Shown here: piece by piece, positions 5,969 through 12,950 of the stretch
How positions within the stretch are numbered: position 1 is the stretch's first letter
Layout of the letters: each line of letters opens with the position of its first letter
NCBI GenBank assembly: GCA_050946255.1
Contig: JBMNUL010000044.1
Location: 1 to 16,156 of the forward strand
From: JBMNUL01 sp050946255
GTDB lineage: Bacteria; Actinomycetota; Coriobacteriia; Coriobacteriales; CADBOM01
Length of the DNA: 16,156 nt
Direction: 5' to 3'
The notes under the pieces: model-generated
What the model saw: only the letters and a program-made list of their open reading frames with translations
Database searches by the model: none
What the model was told of the DNA's origin: nothing
Translations under genes and position numbers: made by a program

Positions 5969-8350
5969 TTAGGCCTCCTTTCGGTCAGAAACCTTGCGCA
6001 CATCGCATGCACAGTCCCATGTGGTGTCCCAAGATCCGGTTGCCACGCTCAGCTGTCCAGCATATGCGCTCGCGGGCTCGTTCTCGGCCCTGTAGATGTC
6101 CCACCATCTCTTGGCCAGAGCGTTGTCGGACTCATGACCAGATAGCGGAAGCAGCAGCTCGGAGTACATTCCGTCCTCGTAGTGCTTGTGTCTCCAGCCG
6201 AACCATGCCTGAATCGTTCCGGGCGGCACCGCCTCGTCCAAACGCGCAGGTGCGACCATGTGCCCGCGGTCGTTGAACACCTCGATCTTCTCCCCATCGG
6301 TGATTGACTTCGCCTTTGCGTCCACGGGGTTGATGCGGATCGTCGGCATTCCGCCGGACATCTCCTGCATGAGCGGATCGTCGGTGTACATCGACTGCAT
6401 GAAGAAGCGCTGACGGCCGGAGAAGAACTGATATGGGTACTTGTCGTTCTTGGTCACGCCGGGAGCCTCATACGGTGGCTCGAAAGTGGAGAAGCCGTGA
6501 CCGAGGTCATAGAGGTCCTCGCAATAGACTTCCATGCGGGCAGATTTCGTTGCGAAGGGCAGGGCGAGCGGGTCGAATTTGGGCTCTGGGGGAGCGGCCA
6601 TCCTCACCATCTTCTCCTTCTTGAGACGTTCGAGGGTGAGCGGCGGGTCGATCATCGAGATGAGCGGGTAATCGGTCTTGAGCCTGAGCTCCAGCCATTC
6701 GTCATCGGTCTTGTCGAACAAGTCCCCAATGCCGAGCCTCTTTGCAAGTCCGCTGAGGAAGTAGTTGGCGTTTCGGGCTTCTCCCCGAGGCTCGATTGCC
6801 GGCTCCTGCAGGACCACGTGGTTGTAGCATGCGGAGGCGATGATCTCCTCGCGCTCGAACGGCATGCAATCGGGGAGCACGTAGTCGGCGTACTCGCCGG
6901 TGTCGGTCATCCAGATGTCGAAGTCCACGATCAGGTCGAGCTTGGGGAACACGTCGTTGACCCAGCGTCCACGGTTGGGGCAGTTGTGCACGGGGTTACC
7001 GGACATCTTGATGAAGCCCTTGTACTTGCCTTCCTGCACGCCGTCGAACCAATCGACCAGCTTGATGAACTTGCCCTTGCCATTGCCCGGACCATAGGGC
7101 TCGACGATGGGGGTATCGTTGAATGCCGCAGGGTACTCTGTTGGCATGAGCGCGGTGGTGACTCCTGCGCCCGGACGTCCGAAGTAGCCCATCAATGCGC
7201 CGAGAAGGAAGAACGAGCGGTAGCTCTCGCCCTGGTTCTGATAACGCAGTCCGAGTGCGCCCAAGATGTAGGCATCGCCTGCATGTGCATACTCATCGGC
7301 GAGTTTGGTGATATCTTCCTTCGGGACTCCGGTAGTCTCGGAGACATAATCGAGCGTGTAGCGCGACAGCTCTTCCTTAAGGCCGGTGAACCCGGTGTGG
7401 ACCTCCACGCCATCGATGTTGAAGGTTCCCTCGAATGCGGCATGCTCGATTGGGAGCTCCTTCACGCCGGGAGTCGTGGGGGCAGGTTTGCCCGCATCGG
7501 CATCCCATACCATGTAGTTGCCATCAGCGTCGCGGTAGAGCTGGCCGTTGTCGTTGCGGATCAGGAACGGCAAGTTGGTGTTGGCCATCAGCCAATCGTT
7601 GTCCTGCCAGTTGTTCTCGACAATGATGCGGGCGAGGCCGAGGGCCAGGCACGGGTCGCTTCCGGGTTTCACCGGGATGAACCAATCTGCAAATCCGGCG
7701 GTGCCGTCGTAGATGAGTCCGATATCTACGATCTTCGCACCACGCGTGCGCGCCTCTACAAGGTGGTTGGTGATGCGCTGCTGGTTCTCGATGGGGTTGG
7801 CTCCCCAGACGATCAGGTACTTCGAAGAGTCGAAGTTGTACGGCGAAGTGAGCATGTACATGCCCGGGTTCCTGAAGCTGAAGAAACTAGCATAAAGCGG
7901 GCCGTTGTCGATTCCGTATGCGGTCACCGGGTCAGCTGCGCCCCATGCCTGCACGAACCTTGCGGTCAAGATTCCGCCAAGTCCATAAGTCGGGGGAACA
8001 CTGGCCGCCAAGCTCCAGAAAGCCACTCCCTCTGGTCCTACCTCATCGGCGATCTTCTGCATCTTCTCGGCAATCTCGTCTAGAGCCTGATCCCAGGAGA
8101 TGCGCTCCCATTTGCCCTCTCCACGCTCACCGGCGCGCTTCAGCGGGTAGAGAAGCCTGTCCTTGTTGTAAGGCTGACGGGCGGCGGCTATGCCCTTCTG
8201 GCAGATGTAGCCCTCGCCGGCCTCTGGCCCGGTGTAGTCGACATGCTCACAGCGCACGATCTTGCCATCTTTGACGATGGTCTTGAGTGCGCAGTACTCA
8301 TGGTCGCCCCATCCCGGACATGCCGTGTAAACGAAACTCTCCTCGCTCAT
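5969..8350 (-). CDS. Molybdopterin-dependent oxidoreductase, catalytic subunit (DMSO reductase superfamily)
   Basis: A bis-molybdopterin guanine dinucleotide enzyme of 793 residues. The opening TACPGWGDHEYC, then KDGKIV and GYICQKG (C50), is the usual N-terminal region. Superfamily landmarks follow: ISWDQALDEIA (84-94), YLIVWGANPIENQQ (178-191, pterin binding), PVKPGSDPCLALGLARII, and YADYVLPDCMPFEREE. The C-terminal pterin-binding domain is intact to the end. The Fe-S motif is unusual: C11, C20 and C50 are present but the middle cysteine of the standard C-x2-C-x3-C is missing. No twin-arginine signal and no DmsC/NrfD anchor gene are seen, so a soluble two-subunit enzyme is likely. Candidates include pyrogallol transhydroxylase-like or catechol dehydroxylase-like enzymes; the substrate is not readable. 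ATG at 8350 follows AAGGAG. Confidence 0.9.
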   Translation of the reverse strand: MSEESFVYTACPGWGDHEYCALKTIVKDGKIVRCEHVDYTGPEAGEGYICQKGIAAARQPYNKDRLLYPLKRAGERGEGKWERISWDQALDEIAEKMQKIADEVGPEGVAFWSLAASVPPTYGLGGILTARFVQAWGAADPVTAYGIDNGPLYASFFSFRNPGMYMLTSPYNFDSSKYLIVWGANPIENQQRITNHLVEARTRGAKIVDIGLIYDGTAGFADWFIPVKPGSDPCLALGLARIIVENNWQDNDWLMANTNLPFLIRNDNGQLYRDADGNYMVWDADAGKPAPTTPGVKELPIEHAAFEGTFNIDGVEVHTGFTGLKEELSRYTLDYVSETTGVPKEDITKLADEYAHAGDAYILGALGLRYQNQGESYRSFFLLGALMGYFGRPGAGVTTALMPTEYPAAFNDTPIVEPYGPGNGKGKFIKLVDWFDGVQEGKYKGFIKMSGNPVHNCPNRGRWVNDVFPKLDLIVDFDIWMTDTGEYADYVLPDCMPFEREEIIASACYNHVVLQEPAIEPRGEARNANYFLSGLAKRLGIGDLFDKTDDEWLELRLKTDYPLISMIDPPLTLERLKKEKMVRMAAPPEPKFDPLALPFATKSARMEVYCEDLYDLGHGFSTFEPPYEAPGVTKNDKYPYQFFSGRQRFFMQSMYTDDPLMQEMSGGMPTIRINPVDAKAKSITDGEKIEVFNDRGHMVAPARLDEAVPPGTIQAWFGWRHKHYEDGMYSELLLPLSGHESDNALAKRWWDIYRAENEPASAYAGQLSVATGSWDTTWDCACDVRKVSDRKEA

Positions 8351-8562
8351 GGCACTACTTCTCCTTTCCTCTACTCTTTCTTGGAACTTTGTTCGTTCAT
8401 GGGACTTGTTTCCCTGGAGTTTTGGAATGTGTGTTCGCTTGGCGGCGGGAACTTGCCCTACTTATGCGAGGAGCGCCCTCGCTCCTTCTCGGGCTTGTCC
8501 TTCTAGGGCTTCGGGTTTTGGTTTCCGCCGCCGCCGCGAACGCTCAAGTCCCTCTTTCCCAA

Positions 8563-8592
8563 TTGCAAAATACGGGCGAGGCAGGCTATGTT
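8563..8592 (+). promoter_or_regulatory. Candidate sigma-70-type promoter for the MarR-type gene
   Basis: TTGCAA (8563-8568) and TATGTT (8587-8592) are separated by 18 bases. It directs transcription toward the MarR-type gene, with a leader of about 200 bases to the preferred GTG start. It overlaps the opposing promoter candidate almost completely. Confidence 0.35.
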
Positions 8593-8596
8593 TCAA
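8567..8596 (-). promoter_or_regulatory. Candidate sigma-70-type promoter for the molybdoenzyme operon
   Basis: On the minus strand, TTGAAA (8591-8596) and TATTTT (8567-8572) are separated by 18 bases, directing transcription toward the molybdoenzyme with a leader of about 210 bases. It overlaps the plus-strand candidate face to face, so one bound regulator could block both. Confidence 0.4.
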
Positions 8597-8804
8597 GAGC
8601 ATTTATCTTATTAATCGTAGTATTTTGAGCTATCATTTACGCAGGTGATGCGGCTAGGGTCTGCAATCAAGAATGGCAGGGCCTCTCAGTGCGCCATGTG
8701 TGTGCCGCTGCACCGTTTTCATTGATTTTGGCTTCAGCGGTTATGGAAAAGAGCTTGGCGTCGGCGGGCATGCGGGGCCCGCGGTCCTTCTGAAGGGGGG
8801 CGAA

Positions 8805-9725
8805 GTGTCAAAGCAGAGCCAACATGATCCAGAGAAGAAGTCAGACCTATCCGCTTCAGATGGTCTGGATTTCACCGTGTACACGGTCACTGAGCTTCTC
8901 GTTATCGGAAACGACATTTCCAAGATCCTCAGGGACAACATTGGAATCTCGTCGAGCCAATATCAGATCCTCCTGCTCTTGTATGGAAAGGTGGAAGGGA
9001 TTTCTGTCAGCTATGTCTCCAGGGATCTTTCCAAGCCGCCCTCGACCATCACTTCTGCGCTGGATGGGCTCTCCAAGAAAGGAATGATCTCGCGCAAGTT
9101 CGATTCTGCTGATGCTCGTGTGTCGATCGTGTCCATCACAGACGAGGGGTCCCGCATTGTTGCCCTGGCCAACAGCATTCTCACTCCATATGTCGATGAG
9201 GTTTGGAGCTGCATGAGCAACAGGCAGCGTCAATTGACGGCATGGGGGTCGGTTCGTGCCACGAATGAACGCGGACGCACGGTTGTGGCTGACGGCAAGG
9301 TCGACGTCCACTCTGCTTATTGCGATGCGATCTTCCTTTCTCTGGAAACTTGCAAGCGCATGGCGAAAAGGCATGATATGACCCTCAACGAATACCGCGT
9401 TATGAAGACGGTGGAGTTTCTCTCCAATGCAAGCGCCGCAGACTTGTGTGTGAAGCTCCTGTTGAGCTCGTCTGAGTTCTCGCAGGTTGCAAGCCTGCTG
9501 ATGCGCAAGGGTTTTCTAGAGCGAGCGGAAAGTCCAGACGATCGGAGGGTCCATAGGTTCAAGCTCACGGAAGAGGGGGCTGAGGCTGTGCGAGCGGCCA
9601 CGCCGGATATTCGCAGGGGCCTGCGCACAGAGGCAATTCGAATCAGCCGTGAGGAAGCTGACGAATACGCGAGAATAGCGGAAAGCGTTGTTGGTGCCAA
9701 GCGTGAGAACTTCAAATTGCGTTAG
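8805..9725 (+). CDS. Transcriptional regulator with two fused MarR domains
   Basis: A 306-residue protein containing two complete MarR winged-helix units in one chain. The first (about 22-150) has its helix-turn-helix at 67-97 and a wing with D103-A-R followed by ITDEG. The second (about 169-295) has its helix-turn-helix at 210-240 and wing SPDDRRVHRFKLTEEG (243-258). Ordinary MarR proteins are about 150 residues and act as dimers, so this may be a single-chain pseudo-dimer. It is divergent from the molybdoenzyme operon and is the obvious candidate regulator; MarR proteins often sense aromatic compounds. The start is uncertain: GTG at 8805 has a G-rich site (GAAGGGGGG, 8792-8800), while ATG at 8673 would add 44 residues with no MarR similarity. 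Confidence 0.85.
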   Translation: MSKQSQHDPEKKSDLSASDGLDFTVYTVTELLVIGNDISKILRDNIGISSSQYQILLLLYGKVEGISVSYVSRDLSKPPSTITSALDGLSKKGMISRKFDSADARVSIVSITDEGSRIVALANSILTPYVDEVWSCMSNRQRQLTAWGSVRATNERGRTVVADGKVDVHSAYCDAIFLSLETCKRMAKRHDMTLNEYRVMKTVEFLSNASAADLCVKLLLSSSEFSQVASLLMRKGFLERAESPDDRRVHRFKLTEEGAEAVRAATPDIRRGLRTEAIRISREEADEYARIAESVVGAKRENFKLR

Positions 9726-9830
9726 CCTCTCCTCGCGATTTCTGGGACCCTTCCTGGCTAACTCCTAACTCGCACAAACGTTGTGTGTGTATGGAGAACC
9801 CCTTTGGACTATTCTTTTTCACAAATAAAT

Positions 9831-9862
9831 TATCTTATGGTTCGAAATGATTTTCGAAGATA
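9831..9862. terminator. Possible terminator-like inverted repeat between convergent genes
   Basis: TTCGAAA (9841-9847) and TTTCGAA (9852-9858) form a seven-pair hairpin with a TGAT loop; TATC (9831-9834) and GATA (9859-9862) could extend it across a bulge. It lies in an AT-rich gap between the convergent MarR-type and DUF434 genes. There is no strong T-tract on either strand, so a terminator role is plausible but weak. Confidence 0.3.
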
Positions 9863-9888
9863 GCGTGGCTTGGTATCGAGGGACAGAG

Positions 9889-10683
9889 TCAGCACCGATG
9901 GGCATTGCCGGAATCAGAGTTTGCTTTAGGAATTCGATTCCAGGTTCCCAGCATTTCAAATATGTCGATTACCCAAATTGGATCGTAGCCTTCTGCCACT
10001 AGGTCCTCGATTAACTGGGCTCCCAAGTTGAACCAGCTCTTGCAGGAATCCAGCACGATACTGTCGCTGGTGACTATGTTCTCGGATTTCGAGAGCGCCG
10101 AGTCGACATCGTAGAGGGCCTCCGCCTCGACCTTTAGCTTGCGTTTCGAACCCAATTCCCTCACAAGTTGGCAAAGCCTTCCGGAGTTCGAGACCGGTTG
10201 GTCGAACAAGAACATGGCGCCGGCAGCATCATGAGATTCGAGGGAATCCAGCAGGAGGCCGATTGCCTTCGGGGTCTTGTCGATGATCTTGTAGGTTCCG
10301 CGAAGTCCCGCGAGGTCGCGAGCCGTGCCGTCCTGCCCGATCACAACCGGCGAACCCGAGAGAGCCACTTCCAAGGTGACCACCGTGTTGAACCCGTCGA
10401 TGAGGATGGTGCGCCCGGCAATCTCGTTCAAGTCGTGCATCTTGCTCTTGCGGAGATGGCGGGCATTCTCTCCCGATACCGCACGCGCCAAAAGCAGCCT
10501 CTGGCGCGCTGTGAGTTGGTATCGGTCGCCAACGAATGAGATCGTGGTATCGCGAGGGTAGTTGCGGTCTATCAGATAGGAGACCTCCTCACCAGCACGT
10601 TCGAGCACTTCGATTGCATTGGACGAGAAGTCAGACGCGTCGCTGTCCGAATATCCACGTCGGGCCTTGCGGTACTCCTCCAT
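9889..10683 (-). CDS. DUF434-type protein with PIN/NYN-like acidic motifs, function unknown
   Basis: A 264-residue cytosolic protein of the DUF434 type, found mainly in archaea and anaerobic bacteria. The N-terminal part has the family signature NYPRDTTISFVGDRYQLTAR (41-60) and RQRLLLARAV. The C-terminal half carries ILIDGFNTVVTLEVALSG (93-110), FLFDQPVSNSGRL (158-170) and VTSDSIVLD (204-212). Acidic residues D96, D161 and D207, each at the end of a predicted beta strand, resemble the metal-binding aspartates of PIN/NYN nucleases; this fold assignment is inference. ATG at 10683 has AAAGGA nine bases upstream (10693-10698); ATG at 10701 has no clear site. It is divergent from the cupin pair, with about 190 bases between. 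No signal peptide or membrane segment is seen. Confidence 0.8.
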   Translation of the reverse strand: MEEYRKARRGYSDSDASDFSSNAIEVLERAGEEVSYLIDRNYPRDTTISFVGDRYQLTARQRLLLARAVSGENARHLRKSKMHDLNEIAGRTILIDGFNTVVTLEVALSGSPVVIGQDGTARDLAGLRGTYKIIDKTPKAIGLLLDSLESHDAAGAMFLFDQPVSNSGRLCQLVRELGSKRKLKVEAEALYDVDSALSKSENIVTSDSIVLDSCKSWFNLGAQLIEDLVAEGYDPIWVIDIFEMLGTWNRIPKANSDSGNAHRC

Positions 10684-10873
10684 TCGATCTCGTCCTTTCA
10701 TTCCAGCCGGTGTGTTGAGGTGCTTGTCATCACCATTGTATTCGCTACCCGTTCTTCATGTTGTAAAACAAACAGCAAACCATCTTCGCGGGCACTATCA
10801 TTCTCGAAGGAAACATTGGGGGCCAGCAGAATCTTCGAGTGTCTGCAAAGAAGCATGTTAGGAGGAGGTGCGC

Positions 10874-11218
10874 ATGTCGTTGAAAAACTTGCCGGTGGGC
10901 GAGCATGCCCGACTGTCCAGCTTGATTACATGCCGTCCGGGGCAGGTATCGAGCAAATCTCTGGGCAGGGGTGACGCCTCCATCATGCTCATGGGATTTT
11001 CAGAAGGAGAGTCCGTCAGCGAGGAAATCTACCCAGGAGATGTGCTCTACCAGGCACTTGCAGGGTCTGTTGTCGTTGCCCTTCCAGATGGGCAAGTCGA
11101 GCTTTCCGAGGGGAATGTGACAATGGTTCCCGCCGGGGTGCCGCACTCTATTTCCGGGAAGGGCGACTTCAAGTTGATGCAAATAATTGTTGAGGATCCA
11201 CGAGAGGAGACCGATTGA
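10874..11218 (+). CDS. Small single-domain cupin protein (first of a pair)
   Basis: A 114-residue protein that is essentially one cupin barrel. The first cupin motif reads GESVSEEIYPGDVLYQALAG, so the usual H-x-H metal ligands are replaced by S-E-E. The second motif, PAGVPHSI, keeps its histidine. Metal binding may therefore be altered or absent, and the protein could be a small-molecule sensor or binder rather than an enzyme. ATG at 10874 is preceded by AGGAGG at 10863-10868. A GTG at 10868 in the same frame overlaps that ribosome site and is rejected. The stop is one base before the next cupin start, so the pair is translationally coupled. Substrate unknown. Confidence 0.82.
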   Translation: MSLKNLPVGEHARLSSLITCRPGQVSSKSLGRGDASIMLMGFSEGESVSEEIYPGDVLYQALAGSVVVALPDGQVELSEGNVTMVPAGVPHSISGKGDFKLMQIIVEDPREETD

Positions 11219-11219
11219 C

Positions 11220-11570
11220 ATGAGCGGGACAAATGCAGAGGGCAAGGTCAAGAACATCGAGAAGGCGCAGGTTCTCAAGCTGGCAGAGAAAATCGATTTT
11301 GCGGATGGCGAGGTCGTCAGCCTCACGCTCGTGCAAGACCCCAACTGTCGAATGACGCTCTTCGCGATTGATGGGGGAGAGGGCCTCTCCTCTCACTCCG
11401 CTCCCGGAGACGCGCTCGTGCAGGTGCTCGTGGGGTCTGTGGAGGTCACGATTTCAGATGTTCCCCACACCCTGCATGCAGGCGAGGCGATTGTGATACC
11501 AAGCGGGGCATCTCATGCGCTTCACGCTCTGGAGCCTTTCAAGATGCTGCTCACCGTGGTTCCCGATTAA
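11220..11570 (+). CDS. Small single-domain cupin protein (second of a pair)
   Basis: A 116-residue cupin paralogous to the preceding one: both have a P-G-D-(V/A)-L-x-Q-x-L-x-G-S-V core and a P-(A/S)-G-x-(P/S)-H second motif. Here the first motif is GLSSHSAPGDALVQVLVG, keeping one histidine, and the second is PSGASHALHALE with two. This copy is thus the more likely metal binder, and the two may form a heterodimer; that is inference. ATG at 11220 follows GAGAGGAGA (11202-11210) inside the end of the first cupin; an in-frame upstream start at 11187 is less likely. Tandem duplication explains the arrangement. It converges with the nucleoside hydrolase gene. Confidence 0.82.
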   Translation: MSGTNAEGKVKNIEKAQVLKLAEKIDFADGEVVSLTLVQDPNCRMTLFAIDGGEGLSSHSAPGDALVQVLVGSVEVTISDVPHTLHAGEAIVIPSGASHALHALEPFKMLLTVVPD

Positions 11571-11617
11571 AGCATCTGGAAGAGGGTTCTCGTGCCTCCA
11601 ATAAAGAAAGCCGGCTA

Positions 11618-11705
11618 ACGAATTTTCCCGGTGACTCAAGGGCTTCCAAGAACGACGAATTTTCCCGGCCGCCTCAGGGTTTTCAACAATGACGAATCTG
11701 CCCGG
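11618..11705 (+). repeat. Three direct repeats with a 37-base period
   Basis: ACGAATTTTCCCGG occurs at 11618-11631 and 11655-11668, and a variant ACGAATCTGCCCGG at 11692-11705, exactly 37 bases apart each time. The first two units also resemble each other in the rest of the period (CTCA.GGG.TT..CAA.AA). They occupy the gap between the convergent cupin and nucleoside hydrolase genes, ending just before the hydrolase stop codon. Units are contiguous with no unique spacers, and only three are present. Confidence 0.65.
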
Positions 11706-11712
11706 CGAGTTG

Positions 11713-12579
11713 CTAAATGGCATCGAGAACTCTGTGCCAGGCTTTGATAGCGGCATCCATGAACGCATCGGCATCTTTGATCACCGGCATGTTCACGGTC
11801 GCTGTAGGGGCACCTGGCATGCTCTCGGTCTCGAGCAATCCGACGCTCAACCACCTTGGGTAAAGCACCACTTCGCGGAAGTCGTCCTCGAACAGGTCCG
11901 GGCGAATCAATTGCGCTGCAGCGACGAGATCCCAGCACACGAACTCGCTCCAGCTATAGCGCCCGTCCATCGTGGAAAACCAATTGTCGCATGCGTCGAG
12001 CAGCCAGGAGTCTTTGCCGAACTCGCTCACCAGCTGGTCCTTCGTGACCATGCAGGGGAAGCAGTGCTGGCTCACGGCAATTTCCACCGGGCAGGATGCT
12101 TGCAGCACTTCCAGCGTGGCCTCGGGGTCGCAGCTGAGGTTGAGCTCATCGAGGATCTTCCCGTGGATGACCAGAGCGTTCAGGACCCCGCCCATCACCG
12201 AGATTTCCGAGAGGTTTTCGAAGAAAAGCGGGTCCGTTTGGAAAGCGCCCTTCAGGTTCGTGAGTGAGCCCGTCGCTAGAACGCAGAGGTCTCCGGGATT
12301 CTCGGATGAGGTCTTCACAAGGAAATCCGAGGCCTCGCTCTTGGGGGAATCGGCAGTCGCGGCGCCCTTCAGAACCGGGATGTCGAGCTTCAGCTTTTCG
12401 ACAAGCTTCAATGTGCTCTCGTGGACCACTTCCAACGTCGAGTTGCCATATGTGGTGCAAATCCCCTTTACCTTGCAGAGCTCGGGATTTCCTAGCAGGA
12501 ACATCAATGCAAGTGCATCGTCAACATCACATTGCGGAACGCCCATCGTGTTGTCGAAATCAACTGCAATCTTCTTCAA
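11713..12579 (-). CDS. Inosine/uridine-preferring-type nucleoside hydrolase
   Basis: A calcium-dependent N-ribohydrolase-family protein that would cleave a nucleoside to base and ribose in the cytosol. It has 288 residues, slightly short of the usual 310. The canonical D-x-D-P-G-x-D-D metal loop is replaced by DFDNTMGVPQCDVDDALAL (7-25), with an insertion before the C-D-V-D-D aspartates; D7, D9, D20 and D21 remain as metal ligands. LATGSLTNL and ISVMGG later in the chain are family signatures. The start is TTG at 12579, with AAGGAG seven bases upstream; no ATG is near. Substrate specificity cannot be read. It is divergent from the radical SAM operon. Confidence 0.86.
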   Translation of the reverse strand: MKKIAVDFDNTMGVPQCDVDDALALMFLLGNPELCKVKGICTTYGNSTLEVVHESTLKLVEKLKLDIPVLKGAATADSPKSEASDFLVKTSSENPGDLCVLATGSLTNLKGAFQTDPLFFENLSEISVMGGVLNALVIHGKILDELNLSCDPEATLEVLQASCPVEIAVSQHCFPCMVTKDQLVSEFGKDSWLLDACDNWFSTMDGRYSWSEFVCWDLVAAAQLIRPDLFEDDFREVVLYPRWLSVGLLETESMPGAPTATVNMPVIKDADAFMDAAIKAWHRVLDAI

Positions 12580-12850
12580 CTTCGCTCTCCTTGAGTTCGT
12601 TGCCTTATTTCCCGTTGTTCAGTGTGTTCGTTCAAGCCCGCCGGTCTCATCATCTATTCAAAGCGTTCGAGTTTCCCAATCTAGCCAAACTTTTCTTCGC
12701 CTCGCGGAAACCACGAAACGAGCGAGCACTCGCCGAGTCGTTAGGCGTATCCCTCGCCTTGCGGAAAGTCAGCCAATTAACTCCAATGACATTATCCTAT
12801 CAGCGCTCGAGATCTCTGCTCTCATTGCCGTTGCATTTGGCGTGATTGCT

Positions 12851-12879
12851 TTGCATAGAATGCTACCATACTATATGAT
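12851..12879 (+). promoter_or_regulatory. Sigma-70-type promoter of the radical SAM operon
   Basis: TTGCAT (12851-12856) and TATGAT (12874-12879) with a 17-base spacer are a near-consensus pair. Transcription would start near 12886, at the first GTCTAATATA repeat, leaving a leader of about 65 bases to the ATG. Confidence 0.55.
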
Positions 12880-12882
12880 TTA

Positions 12883-12908
12883 GTCTAATATAGACGTGGT
12901 CTAATATA
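12883..12908 (+). promoter_or_regulatory. Direct repeat GTCTAATATA, candidate operator
   Basis: GTCTAATATA occurs at 12883-12892 and again at 12899-12908, a 16-base period, just downstream of the promoter -10 element. Two copies about one and a half helical turns apart over the start site fit a repressor site. A related AAGTCTAATAATAG lies upstream of the solute-binding lipoprotein gene at 15532-15545. Confidence 0.45.
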
Positions 12909-12950
12909 CTTGGCTATCAGTTGGAAATTCAAAGTAGGGCTGGGGTGTAT

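Larger units (their letters stand above)
8351..8804. other. Divergent intergenic region between the molybdoenzyme operon and the MarR-type gene
   Basis: About 450 bases with no gene I can support. The half nearest the molybdoenzyme (8351-8560) would be a long 5' leader of that operon and includes a GC-rich CCGCCGCCGCC run near 8526-8536. The overlapping promoter-like elements are at 8563-8596. An AT-rich stretch (8600-8645) follows on the MarR side. I see no clear perfect palindrome for a MarR operator. Confidence 0.55.
12580..12950. other. Divergent intergenic region between nucleoside hydrolase and radical SAM genes
   Basis: About 370 bases without a supported gene. A long open frame on the plus strand enters from the antisense of the nucleoside hydrolase and runs to 12883, but it has no ribosome site and no family resemblance. 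The region holds a diverged direct repeat, TCGCC(T)CGCGGAAA-like, at 12697-12710 and 12754-12767 (period 57). The radical SAM promoter and its GTCTAATATA repeats are at the right-hand end. I looked for a short precursor-peptide gene here and saw none with a ribosome site. Confidence 0.5.

Noticed and set aside
6497..8083. 528-codon open frame on the plus strand
   Set aside because: It lies wholly antisense to the molybdopterin catalytic subunit, has no recognisable motif or ribosome site, and is explained by the GC-rich codon pattern of the real gene.
11972..12883. 303-codon open frame on the plus strand, extending into the gap before the radical SAM gene
   Set aside because: Most of it is antisense to the nucleoside hydrolase. 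The part outside the hydrolase has serine- and arginine-rich, low-similarity sequence and no start with a ribosome site.
12580..12950. Precursor peptide gene for the radical SAM enzyme
   Set aside because: No short ORF with a ribosome site and Cys-, Ser- or Gly-rich core was seen here, nor in 15446-15640.
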